Origin: Campylobacterales bacterium
GTDB taxonomy: Bacteria; Campylobacterota; Campylobacteria; Campylobacterales; Nitratiruptoraceae
Direction of reading: 5' to 3'
DNA length: 6,042 bases
Assembly: GCA_027068245.1 (NCBI GenBank)
Contig: JAMOUF010000276.1
Span: forward strand, 1 to 6,042
Shown one piece after another: positions 1-6,042 of the stretch (positions within the stretch are counted from its first letter, which is position 1; every line of letters begins with the position of its first letter). The position numbers and the translations under genes were made by a program. Below the pieces are notes generated by a model. The model saw only the letters and a program-made list of their open reading frames with translations. It searched no databases and had not been told where the DNA came from.

Positions 1-1527
1 ACAAAAACTACAAAAGAGGCTTACCCGATAGTAGAGCCAAACTTCACCCACTGCGAAATCATAGGACAGACTGGCTGTGGTAAAACCTCCAGCGCCATTC
101 TCCCAAACATAGCCCGCCGCATAGAGCTGGGACACGCGTGCCTGATATACGACTTCAAGGGCTCTTTGGCTCCAAAGGTAAAAGCGATCGCCAAAAGGTG
201 CGGCATACTTAACAAGGTGGTGGAGATTGGGCTTCCCTGGAGCAAAAAAATCAATCTTATCGAAAACCTCTCCATCAACCAGATAGAGAACCTCCTAACA
301 AAAGCGATGGGAATGGATATGTCAAAAGACGGCTTTTGGATAGGCTCCGTTTTAGAGATAACACTCCCTTGGATAAAGTTTTGGAGAGCCTTTGAGAGGC
401 TTCAAAACTACATAAATAGCGACAATTGCTCCCAGTTAAACAGAAAAATAGCCCAAACGAGTCTGGACTCTTTACACATTTTGCACCAAAAACCCACGCT
501 TGTAAATCTCTATAACTTTTTAGGCACCTTTAAAGAAATCAAAAACAAAGCCCATGCCATAAACGATATATATAGCCAGATAGTGGATGATTTACAGGTT
601 TTTATCCCAAAAATCAAGGAAGACAAGGTTTTAATCGCACATATCTCCAAAACTTTGGAAGAGTTGAAAAATCTTAATAATATGATGAAAAAATATAGCC
701 AAATCAACGCTGGCGAACGCTCCTCAACCTATACGAATATTTTACTCTCTATTCACAGCGCTCTTAAAAACATCGGGCTTCAGGAGAGTTTCCATACCTC
801 CCAAACCGATATCAACAGACTGCTTGAGGAGGGAAGAATCGTCATTCTACATACAAAAAATCTTTCCGACAACGCCCTTGCCTTTTTGAGCCACTCGATA
901 TTTGAGAGGTTCAAATCAAGGTTTGGCTCGCCAAATCCGGTACCCATATCTCTGTTTTTAGACGAGGTTCAACGGATTTTAAACCCGCAGCTGGTGCTTC
1001 CACTCGATATTATGAGAGAGGCTAAGGTGGACTTTTTCATAGCCCATCAGACCCCCTCACTGCTGATAGAAAAAATCGGCAAGGAGCAGTATGAGGCTTT
1101 AAGCTCCAACACCTCCACAAAAATCATCTACAAAACGGGGGCCCCGTTGGATATGGTAGATACCACGGAGCTTGAGAAGTTTGAATACCATCACTCCAAG
1201 GATGGCTACCAAAGCCTTTATAAAACCAATTTCTACCCCATAACTTTCAAGGAGGAGTTCGAGGCGGAGCTAAAACATCAAGAACACAATAAAGTCACCG
1301 AGTCCTTCATTTTTCAAAAGCCAAAAAAGCCGTTTATCCTCTCTTATGAGCCAAGCCGCTACGAAAACGGCTTTTTGACCCTGCGTTTTGAGGATGGAAG
1401 CCAGCAAGAAGTTGAGTTTTTTGAAAAAAGATACGATAGAAACTCCATCTACAATCACGACCCTGTTTTAAACGCTCTGTATATACCCACCAATGAAGAG
1501 CTTATAGAGATGCTTGAGAATATGTAA
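1..1527 (+). CDS. VirD4/TraG-like type IV coupling protein ATPase (5'-partial)
   Basis: The frame is open from base 1 with no upstream stop, so the gene starts before the window; 508 codons are visible. Numbering from the first visible codon, a Walker A loop GQTGCGKT lies at residues 22-29. The strand IYDFKG at about 49-54 matches the VirD4/TraG 'DxKGE' region. A mostly helical stretch at about 70-270 corresponds in place to the all-alpha domain of coupling proteins. Walker B SLFLDE ends at D321-E322 and is followed by VQRIL. The segment REAKVDFFIAHQ (339-350) matches the motif III region with its conserved glutamine. Family members are hexameric membrane-anchored DNA pumps that feed DNA or protein to type IV secretion channels; the usual N-terminal membrane helices would lie off-window. 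It could instead be a related HerA/TraD-like ATPase of an integrated element. The ATPase class is clear, but its role in conjugation is inferred. It has no evident functional link to the downstream operon. Confidence 0.8.
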   Translation, partial: TKTTKEAYPIVEPNFTHCEIIGQTGCGKTSSAILPNIARRIELGHACLIYDFKGSLAPKVKAIAKRCGILNKVVEIGLPWSKKINLIENLSINQIENLLTKAMGMDMSKDGFWIGSVLEITLPWIKFWRAFERLQNYINSDNCSQLNRKIAQTSLDSLHILHQKPTLVNLYNFLGTFKEIKNKAHAINDIYSQIVDDLQVFIPKIKEDKVLIAHISKTLEELKNLNNMMKKYSQINAGERSSTYTNILLSIHSALKNIGLQESFHTSQTDINRLLEEGRIVILHTKNLSDNALAFLSHSIFERFKSRFGSPNPVPISLFLDEVQRILNPQLVLPLDIMREAKVDFFIAHQTPSLLIEKIGKEQYEALSSNTSTKIIYKTGAPLDMVDTTELEKFEYHHSKDGYQSLYKTNFYPITFKEEFEAELKHQEHNKVTESFIFQKPKKPFILSYEPSRYENGFLTLRFEDGSQQEVEFFEKRYDRNSIYNHDPVLNALYIPTNEELIEMLENM

Positions 1528-1532
1528 TCCAA

Positions 1533-1563
1533 CCAGGCCCCTTGGAGCCTGGCTATACTCTTT
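1533..1563 (+). terminator. Possible weak terminator of the ATPase gene
   Basis: A perfect 6-bp GC-rich stem CCAGGC/GCCTGG (1533-1538 with 1547-1552) encloses an 8-base loop and begins 5 bases after the ATPase stop codon. The T-run (TTTTT, 1561-1565) starts 8 bases after the stem instead of directly after it. This departs from a textbook intrinsic terminator, so the hairpin may terminate only partly or may mainly protect the 3' end of the mRNA. Confidence 0.45.
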
Positions 1564-1566
1564 TTA

Positions 1567-1580
1567 TCTATCCGGATAGA
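1567..1580. promoter_or_regulatory. Perfect 14-bp palindrome, candidate operator
   Basis: TCTATCCGGATAGA is identical to its own reverse complement; the symmetry centre is between 1573 and 1574 and the flanking bases break it. It lies upstream of the predicted promoter, with its centre about 71 bases before the expected transcription start. That is a spacing typical of activators that bind upstream and contact RNA polymerase. It could instead form a short hairpin with a CCGG loop as part of the end of the upstream gene. I do not recognise it as the site of a named regulator. Confidence 0.35.
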
Positions 1581-1601
1581 CCCTGGCAAAAAAGTGTCTA
1601 A

Positions 1602-1638
1602 TTTTTAATCAACGAAACTGCCAAAAAAACATTATACT
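1602..1638 (+). promoter_or_regulatory. Predicted sigma-70 promoter of the nitrate operon
   Basis: TATACT at 1633-1638, preceded by T at 1632, is a strong -10 box. No TTGACA-like -35 is found at the 16-18 base spacing; a T-run (1602-1606) lies further upstream instead. Weak or absent -35 boxes with T-rich upstream DNA are known for Campylobacterota housekeeping promoters. The expected start near 1645 leaves a leader of only about 17 bases, too short for a riboswitch or leader-antitermination element, so control would have to act at transcription initiation. Confidence 0.55.
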
Positions 1639-1652
1639 CTCATAAAAAATCT

Positions 1653-1657
1653 GGAGA
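1653..1657 (+). promoter_or_regulatory. Ribosome binding site of the DmsBC-like gene
   Basis: GGAGA lies 4 bases before the ATG at 1662 and supports that start. No other in-frame start codon with a comparable site is evident nearby. Confidence 0.6.
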
Positions 1658-1661
1658 GACG

Positions 1662-3239
1662 ATGACGGCGGTAGAGAGTTTCATAGACCACAAAACCAAC
1701 ACCGAAGGACAGTGCGGAAACTACCAAATAGAGCTACCCCCACTAAAAGATGGGGAGCAGTATAGATTTCATTTCGACGCCACAAAGTGCATCGGGTGTC
1801 ACTGCTGTGAGGTTGCCTGTAACGAGCAGAACAACAACCCGGCAAACATCAAATGGAGGCGGGTTGGCGAGGTGGAAGGCGGCGAGTTTCCAAACACGCT
1901 TCAGCTCTTTTTGTCTATGAGCTGCAACCACTGCGTCGAGCCGGCCTGTCTTATAGGCTGTCCTACCAACAGCTACATCAAGCTTGACAACGGTATCGTC
2001 TTTCACGAGGACGAAGCCTGTATAGGGTGCCAATACTGCACCTGGAACTGCCCTTACGATGTGCCAACTTTTCACAAAGAGCGCCACATCGTCACCAAGT
2101 GCCATATGTGCGTAGACAGACTTGAAGCAAACCAGACCCCCGCATGCGTTCAAGCCTGTCCGGAGGGTGCTATTGAGATAGAGGTGGTAAACGTCAAAAA
2201 GTGGGTAGAAGAGGAGATGGAAAAAGAGGGAAACGCTCCTTGCCTTATAGACGCCAAATACACAAAGCCCACCACCAGATATACCCTGCCAAAAGATATG
2301 CCAAAGAACCTTGAGCCTATGGATAAAGATTTGATAAAACCGGCTCACGGCGAGCTGCCGCTGGTGGTGATGACCCTTTTGACCCAAACCAGCCTCATAG
2401 GCTTTATAGCCCTGCTCTTTGGAGATTTGGCAAGCCACTTTACCAACCTTCACTCCCCCGATTTTCTTATGGCGTTTACCATCTTTTTGCTAAGCGCCAT
2501 AGGCTTGCCATTTTCCGCGCTGCACCTTGGAAGACCGATAAAAGCGATGAGCGCTATGAAAAACCTAAAGACCAGCTGGCTAAGCCGAGAGGCGTTGGCT
2601 CTTGGTATTTTTACCGCCCTTCTTGGTGTGTGCGCCCTGCTTTACTACCTAAACATCGATGGGATTTTAAGGCTTTTGGTGGAGGTTGTAACGGCTGCCG
2701 TTGGAGTATATGGCATATATGCCCAGTCGATGATTTATAGAGTTCCCGCAAAGCCTACCTGGAACAGAGCCAGCACCACATACAAGTTTTTCCTATCCGG
2801 ATATACCGCTTTGCTGCTTTTGGCACTCATAGCGGTATATGAGCAAAAGGTGGAAGTGGCGAACATTTTGCTTGCCTTCTCCATTTTGCTGGCGTCGCTG
2901 CATATATACCTTTTTATAGAATCCATTCGCTTTTATGAGAGCGTCAAAGAAGATGATGAGTTTTACTACCAGATTTCAAGGGCAAAATATCTGCTGGAAA
3001 ACGACTTCAAAAAGCTTTTTACATTTAGAAAAATATCGCTTTTTCTATCCGGAATTATTTTGCCGCTCTTTGCCATAGTGGCACTCAACGCAAAGAGCCT
3101 GGGCTTTGCCTTTGTATTTTTGCTTTTTGCCTCTGTTTTGGGATTTGCAAGTGAGTTTGCAGGAAGGCTGCTCTTTTACAGCACAGCCATAAAAACGGGA
3201 ATGCCGGGCAACTTTTTTGCCGGAAGCCAAAGGGGGTAA
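1662..3239 (+). CDS. Fused DmsB-DmsC-like Fe-S/membrane-anchor subunit of a molybdoenzyme
   Basis: This 525-residue protein joins two subunits that are normally separate. Residues 38-170 carry sixteen cysteines in the DmsB/NrfC four-cluster pattern: C43-C46-C49-C53, C88-C91-C96-C100, C120-C123-C126-C130 and C147-C150-C162-C166. After a linker (about 175-228), residues 229-525 resemble DmsC, with about eight hydrophobic helices near 232-253, 267-289, 309-330, 335-357, 376-393, 397-420, 457-476 and 479-507. The ELPLVVMTLLTQ start and the HLGRP and SWLSRE segments are DmsC-like. Known relatives pass electrons from menaquinol to a molybdenum catalytic subunit. No Tat twin-arginine signal is seen. 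The loops on the N-terminal side (after helices 2, 4 and 6) are rich in Lys/Arg, which fits a cytoplasm-facing Fe-S domain. It is followed after one base by the nitrate reductase gene, its probable partner. The domain assignment is firm; quinol:nitrate coupling is inferred. Confidence 0.88.
   Translation: MTAVESFIDHKTNTEGQCGNYQIELPPLKDGEQYRFHFDATKCIGCHCCEVACNEQNNNPANIKWRRVGEVEGGEFPNTLQLFLSMSCNHCVEPACLIGCPTNSYIKLDNGIVFHEDEACIGCQYCTWNCPYDVPTFHKERHIVTKCHMCVDRLEANQTPACVQACPEGAIEIEVVNVKKWVEEEMEKEGNAPCLIDAKYTKPTTRYTLPKDMPKNLEPMDKDLIKPAHGELPLVVMTLLTQTSLIGFIALLFGDLASHFTNLHSPDFLMAFTIFLLSAIGLPFSALHLGRPIKAMSAMKNLKTSWLSREALALGIFTALLGVCALLYYLNIDGILRLLVEVVTAAVGVYGIYAQSMIYRVPAKPTWNRASTTYKFFLSGYTALLLLALIAVYEQKVEVANILLAFSILLASLHIYLFIESIRFYESVKEDDEFYYQISRAKYLLENDFKKLFTFRKISLFLSGIILPLFAIVALNAKSLGFAFVFLLFASVLGFASEFAGRLLFYSTAIKTGMPGNFFAGSQRG
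3231..3236 (+). promoter_or_regulatory. Ribosome binding site deciding the nitrate reductase start
   Basis: AGGGGG overlaps the last codons of the DmsBC-like gene and lies 4 bases before ATG 3241. It favours that ATG over the in-frame TTG at 3217, which would add eight residues and overlap the previous gene. The arrangement suggests translational coupling. Confidence 0.6.
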
Positions 3240-3240
3240 T

Positions 3241-5520
3241 ATGTTTCAAAAGATAAAAGATTTTTTAGGACTGGATATCAAAGAGGATAAATACGCCTTG
3301 GTAGATGATGAGGTCTTTGGAAAAATCTCAAAAGCCAAAAAACCGGACTTTTGGGTAAAATCCACCTGCGGATATTGCGGGGTTGGGTGCGGGCTCTATA
3401 TTGGAGTAAAGAAAGGCAAAGCCACCTATACCAAAGGGGACCCAAAACACGCAGTAAATATAGGAACCCTTTGTCCAAAGGGCTTAAGCGAACATCAGAT
3501 GCTCTACGCTTCAAACAGAGTCTTAAATCCAAAAATAAAAAAGGGAGCCCATTTTGTAGATGTTAGCTGGCAGGAGGCTTTTAGTCATACGGCAAAAAAA
3601 TTTAAAGCCATTAGCAAAAAATATGGCAAAGAAGCGGTAGCGGTTATCTCAACCGGACAGCTTCTGACAGAGGAGTTTTATGTTTTAGGAAAGTTTGTCC
3701 AGCTGGGGCTTGGCACAAACAACTATGACGGAAACACCACTTTATGTATGGCAAGTGCGGTAATGGGCTATAAGCAAAGCTTTGGCAGTGACGGACCAAC
3801 GGGAAGTTACGAAGATATCGCAAAAGCCGAGGCAGTCTTTGTCATAGGGGCAAACCTCTCTGACAACCACCCTATCATCGTCCACCATCTGATGAAAAAC
3901 AGAAAAAATAAAAAAATTGTAGTCATAGACCCAAGACGCTCAAAAACGAGCCAACTCTCAGATATCTATGTGCCAATAAAACCAAGAACCGATTTAGCCC
4001 TTTTAAACGGACTGGCTTATATCATCTGGGAGCAAGGGTGGTATGATGAGAAGTTTATCAAAGACAAAACCAACGGCTGGAGGGAGTTTGTAAAGCATAT
4101 CCAAAACTACAAACCAGCAGAGGTAGCCTATATAACCGGAATAGATACAAAGAGCCTCTATACTTTGGCAAAACTCTACGCCACAACGCCAAAAAGCCTT
4201 ATTTGCTGGACGATGGGGGTAAATCAGTCAGCCCAGGGAACCGATACGGTAATTGCAATTAACAACTTGGCTTTGATGAGTGGAAAAATAGGAAAAGAGG
4301 GGTGTGCTCCATTTAGCATCACTGGTCAGTGCAACGCTATGGGGACCAGGGAGTTTGGCTTTACCTCGGCAATTCCTGGATATAGAAAGTTTGAGAGCAA
4401 AAAAGATAGGCAAGAGTATGCGGCTTTGGCAAATGTCGATGAAGAGCTTATTCCTACAAAAAGAGGCTACAAATACGCTGAGATTATCGACGCGATAGAT
4501 AGAGGTGAGATAAAGGCTTTGTGGGTGGTTTGCACCAATCCACTGGTTAGCTTTCCAAACCAAAAGAAGCTAAGAAGAGCGTTGAAAAAACTGGATTTAC
4601 TGGTAGTGCAAGACGCCTTTATGAGCGATACGGCTAAAATTGCCGATATTGTTTTTGCCGCGGCTACCTGGGGTGAAAAAGAAGGGACCTATACAAACAG
4701 CGAAAGACGGGTAAATAAAGCAAATAAAGCGGTTGAGCCAGCAGGCAACTCCAAAAGCGATTTTGATATCGTTTTGGAATTTAGCGAATATTTTGGAGTA
4801 AAAGATAGGATTTTTAAAGATATAAAGAGTCCAAAAGATGCCTTTGAGGAGATAAAAAGGGTATCAAAAGGCAGACTTTGCGATTATAGCGGTATGAGCT
4901 ATGAAAAGATTGAGAAAAACGGCGGCATCCAGTGGCCCTGCAACGAAAAGTATCCAGATGGTTGTGTAAGACTTTATGGTGAAGATATGCCATTTGAGTT
5001 TGAAGACGGTAAAGCCTGGTTTATAAGTGCTTCTTATAAACCTTTAGAAGAGAACATCTCAAAAGATTTTCCTTTTATTTTAAATACGGGCAGAACCGTA
5101 GAGCACTTCCATACCAGAACCAAAACCGGGCAAATCGCTATACTGGACTCTTTGGCTCCAGAAGCCTGGATAGATATAAATCCGGCTGACGCCAAAAGGC
5201 TTGGGGTAAAAAACTATGATAGAGTCACTATAAGCTCACCAAGGGGCAAGGTGGAGAACCTGGTTGTTAGAGTAACAAATCTGGTGGCTGAAGGACAGGT
5301 CTTTGTCCCATTTCACTACAATACCCAGCTTGTAAACATGGTTACTCAAAGCCTCTTTGACCCGTTAAGCGGAGAGCCAAACTATAAGCAGACAGCCATT
5401 CAGATACACTCACAAAAGTGCCCAAATGGAGTTACTTTGGAAGAGAAAATCGCCGGGGCTATTGAAGAGAAAATAGCTACAGCAGTTGAGAAAGAAGAGA
5501 TAAAAGTGATGGAGCGATAA
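3241..5520 (+). CDS. nasA: Cytoplasmic assimilatory nitrate reductase, molybdopterin catalytic subunit (NasA/NarB type)
   Basis: Starting at ATG 3241 it has 759 residues and reduces nitrate to nitrite at a Mo-bis-MGD centre. An N-terminal [4Fe-4S] site is formed by C43, C46, C50 and C78 (CGYCGVGC then TLCPKG). C169 in NTTLCMASAV is the expected molybdenum ligand. IDPRR (229-233) and the downstream GQCNAMGTREFG and PGYRKFES segments are typical of the NarB/NasA branch. The C-terminal molydopterin-binding domain includes HTRTKTGQ, the EAWIDINPADAKRLGV stretch and a FDPLSGEPNYKQTA motif. There is no Tat signal, unlike periplasmic NapA. The length matches cyanobacterial NarB rather than the longer enterobacterial NasA with an extra C-terminal Fe-S domain. 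A short N-terminal extension of about 40 residues and a Lys/Glu-rich tail are unremarkable. The gene sits between the DmsBC-like gene and nirA, which supports an assimilatory role. A different oxyanion substrate cannot be excluded from sequence alone. Confidence 0.87.
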   Translation: MFQKIKDFLGLDIKEDKYALVDDEVFGKISKAKKPDFWVKSTCGYCGVGCGLYIGVKKGKATYTKGDPKHAVNIGTLCPKGLSEHQMLYASNRVLNPKIKKGAHFVDVSWQEAFSHTAKKFKAISKKYGKEAVAVISTGQLLTEEFYVLGKFVQLGLGTNNYDGNTTLCMASAVMGYKQSFGSDGPTGSYEDIAKAEAVFVIGANLSDNHPIIVHHLMKNRKNKKIVVIDPRRSKTSQLSDIYVPIKPRTDLALLNGLAYIIWEQGWYDEKFIKDKTNGWREFVKHIQNYKPAEVAYITGIDTKSLYTLAKLYATTPKSLICWTMGVNQSAQGTDTVIAINNLALMSGKIGKEGCAPFSITGQCNAMGTREFGFTSAIPGYRKFESKKDRQEYAALANVDEELIPTKRGYKYAEIIDAIDRGEIKALWVVCTNPLVSFPNQKKLRRALKKLDLLVVQDAFMSDTAKIADIVFAAATWGEKEGTYTNSERRVNKANKAVEPAGNSKSDFDIVLEFSEYFGVKDRIFKDIKSPKDAFEEIKRVSKGRLCDYSGMSYEKIEKNGGIQWPCNEKYPDGCVRLYGEDMPFEFEDGKAWFISASYKPLEENISKDFPFILNTGRTVEHFHTRTKTGQIAILDSLAPEAWIDINPADAKRLGVKNYDRVTISSPRGKVENLVVRVTNLVAEGQVFVPFHYNTQLVNMVTQSLFDPLSGEPNYKQTAIQIHSQKCPNGVTLEEKIAGAIEEKIATAVEKEEIKVMER
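5511..5514 (+). promoter_or_regulatory. Ribosome binding site of nirA
   Basis: GGAG, inside the last codons of the nitrate reductase gene, lies 6 bases before ATG 5521. That ATG directly abuts the TAA stop, so the two genes are probably translationally coupled. Confidence 0.6.
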
Positions 5521-6042
5521 ATGTTGGAAGTTTTGGAAAAGGTAAAGCAAAAAAGAAGCACAAAAGTTAACAAGATTGAAAAAATAAAGCAAAAACTATC
5601 TCCTAAAGAGGCGTATGAGAGGCTTTTTGAGCTTAGCAAAAAAGGGTATGAGGCTTTAAGCCCGGAAGATAAAAATCTCTTTTTAAAATATTTTGGTCTT
5701 TTTGACAAAGATGAGTTTACGCCAAAGCAGTTTATGCTGCGTGTAAGGATTCCTGGAGGCAGACTTACTCCAAACCAGGCAAAAGTTTTGGGAGAGGTTG
5801 CAAAAGAGTTTGGCAATGACTACATCGACCTAACCACCAGAATGCAAGTGGAGCTTAGATACATTCACCTTGAAGATGTGCCAAAGATTTTTAAAAAGCT
5901 CCAGAGCGTTGGAATTACTACCTATCAAACGGGCATCGATAACATACGAAACATCGTTACCGACCCGCTTGATGGGTTGGCATTTGACACTCTTATAAAA
6001 AGCTATCCGCTAATTTTAGCTCTTCAAGAGCTCTTTTTGAAA
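5521..6042 (+). CDS. nirA: Ferredoxin-nitrite/sulfite reductase, N-terminal part (3'-partial)
   Basis: 174 codons are visible and the gene continues past the window; family members are usually about 500-600 residues. The lysine-rich start (NKIEKIKQK near 17-25) and the pattern leading to KYFGLF (56-61) resemble NirA N-termini. Residues 71-135 form the nitrite/sulfite reductase ferredoxin-like half domain: FMLRVRIPGG (71-80), DLTTRMQVELRYI (103-115), then TTYQTGIDNIRNIVTDPLDG (133-152), which matches the NirA stretch around 'QAGGDNVRN'. These arginines belong to the siroheme/substrate pocket in the family. The cysteines binding the [4Fe-4S]-siroheme unit would lie beyond the window and cannot be checked. 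NirA reduces nitrite to ammonium with six electrons, normally from reduced ferredoxin, in the cytoplasm. Sequence alone does not separate it from assimilatory sulfite reductase; the position directly after a nitrate reductase favours nitrite. Confidence 0.82.
   Translation, partial: MLEVLEKVKQKRSTKVNKIEKIKQKLSPKEAYERLFELSKKGYEALSPEDKNLFLKYFGLFDKDEFTPKQFMLRVRIPGGRLTPNQAKVLGEVAKEFGNDYIDLTTRMQVELRYIHLEDVPKIFKKLQSVGITTYQTGIDNIRNIVTDPLDGLAFDTLIKSYPLILALQELFLK

Noticed and set aside
166..1527. Start of the ATPase gene at the TTG of position 166
   Set aside because: The frame is open back to base 1 and the Walker A motif lies at 64-87, upstream of this codon, so the real start must be before the window.
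1599..1612. Possible FNR-type site ending in ATCAA
   Set aside because: Only one half-site fits; the partner half (TAATT) matches the TTGAT consensus poorly.
1743..2453. Long minus-strand open frame (236 codons) opposite the Fe-S domain
   Set aside because: It mirrors a clearly real cysteine-cluster coding region and its translation resembles no family; it is a shadow of the + strand gene.
2794..2803. TATCCGGATA, similar to the intergenic palindrome, and a related TATCCGG at about 3046
   Set aside because: Both lie inside the DmsC-like coding region, where they encode Leu-Ser-Gly in similar membrane segments; the likeness is best explained by codon coincidence.
3217..3240. TTG at 3217 as the start of the nitrate reductase
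   Set aside because: ATG 3241 has a well-placed AGGGGG and gives the usual one-base junction; the extra eight residues add nothing recognisable.
5400..5816. Minus-strand open frame across the nasA-nirA junction
   Set aside because: Its hydrophobic, Phe/Ser-rich translation is what results from reading Lys/Glu-rich coding DNA backwards; both + strand genes are well supported here.

Overview
The window reads as chromosomal DNA of a Campylobacterota bacterium (former Epsilonproteobacteria), probably a deep-vent or sulfur/hydrogen-oxidising type such as the Sulfurovum/Nitratiruptor/Sulfurimonas lineages. This rests on the moderately low G+C, heavy AAA/TTT and ATA codon use, the compact same-strand layout and the overall look of the proteins. 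It is an inference, not an identification.

All genes lie on the + strand. (1) Positions 1-1527 hold the 3' part of a P-loop ATPase gene of the VirD4/TraG (type IV coupling protein) kind; its start lies upstream of the window. (2) Positions 1528-1661 form a 134-base intergenic region. It has a short GC-rich hairpin after the ATPase gene, a perfect 14-bp palindrome, a good -10 box and a ribosome binding site. (3) Positions 1662-6042 form a tightly packed three-gene operon: a fused DmsB-DmsC-like protein (four [4Fe-4S] clusters plus an eight-helix membrane anchor), a cytoplasmic molybdopterin nitrate reductase of the NasA/NarB type, and the first 174 codons of a NirA-type ferredoxin-nitrite/sulfite reductase. 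The last gene runs off the window. The gaps between operon genes are 1 and 0 bases.

The likely pathway is nitrate assimilation. NasA/NarB reduces nitrate to nitrite and NirA reduces nitrite to ammonium. The unusual element is the first gene: it suggests that nitrate reductase draws electrons from the quinone pool through a membrane Fe-S/DmsC-like module rather than from soluble ferredoxin or NADH. Neither the Fe-S protein nor the catalytic subunit has a visible Tat signal, so the complex probably sits on the cytoplasmic face. No RNA genes, CRISPR arrays, insertion sequences or long repeats were seen.
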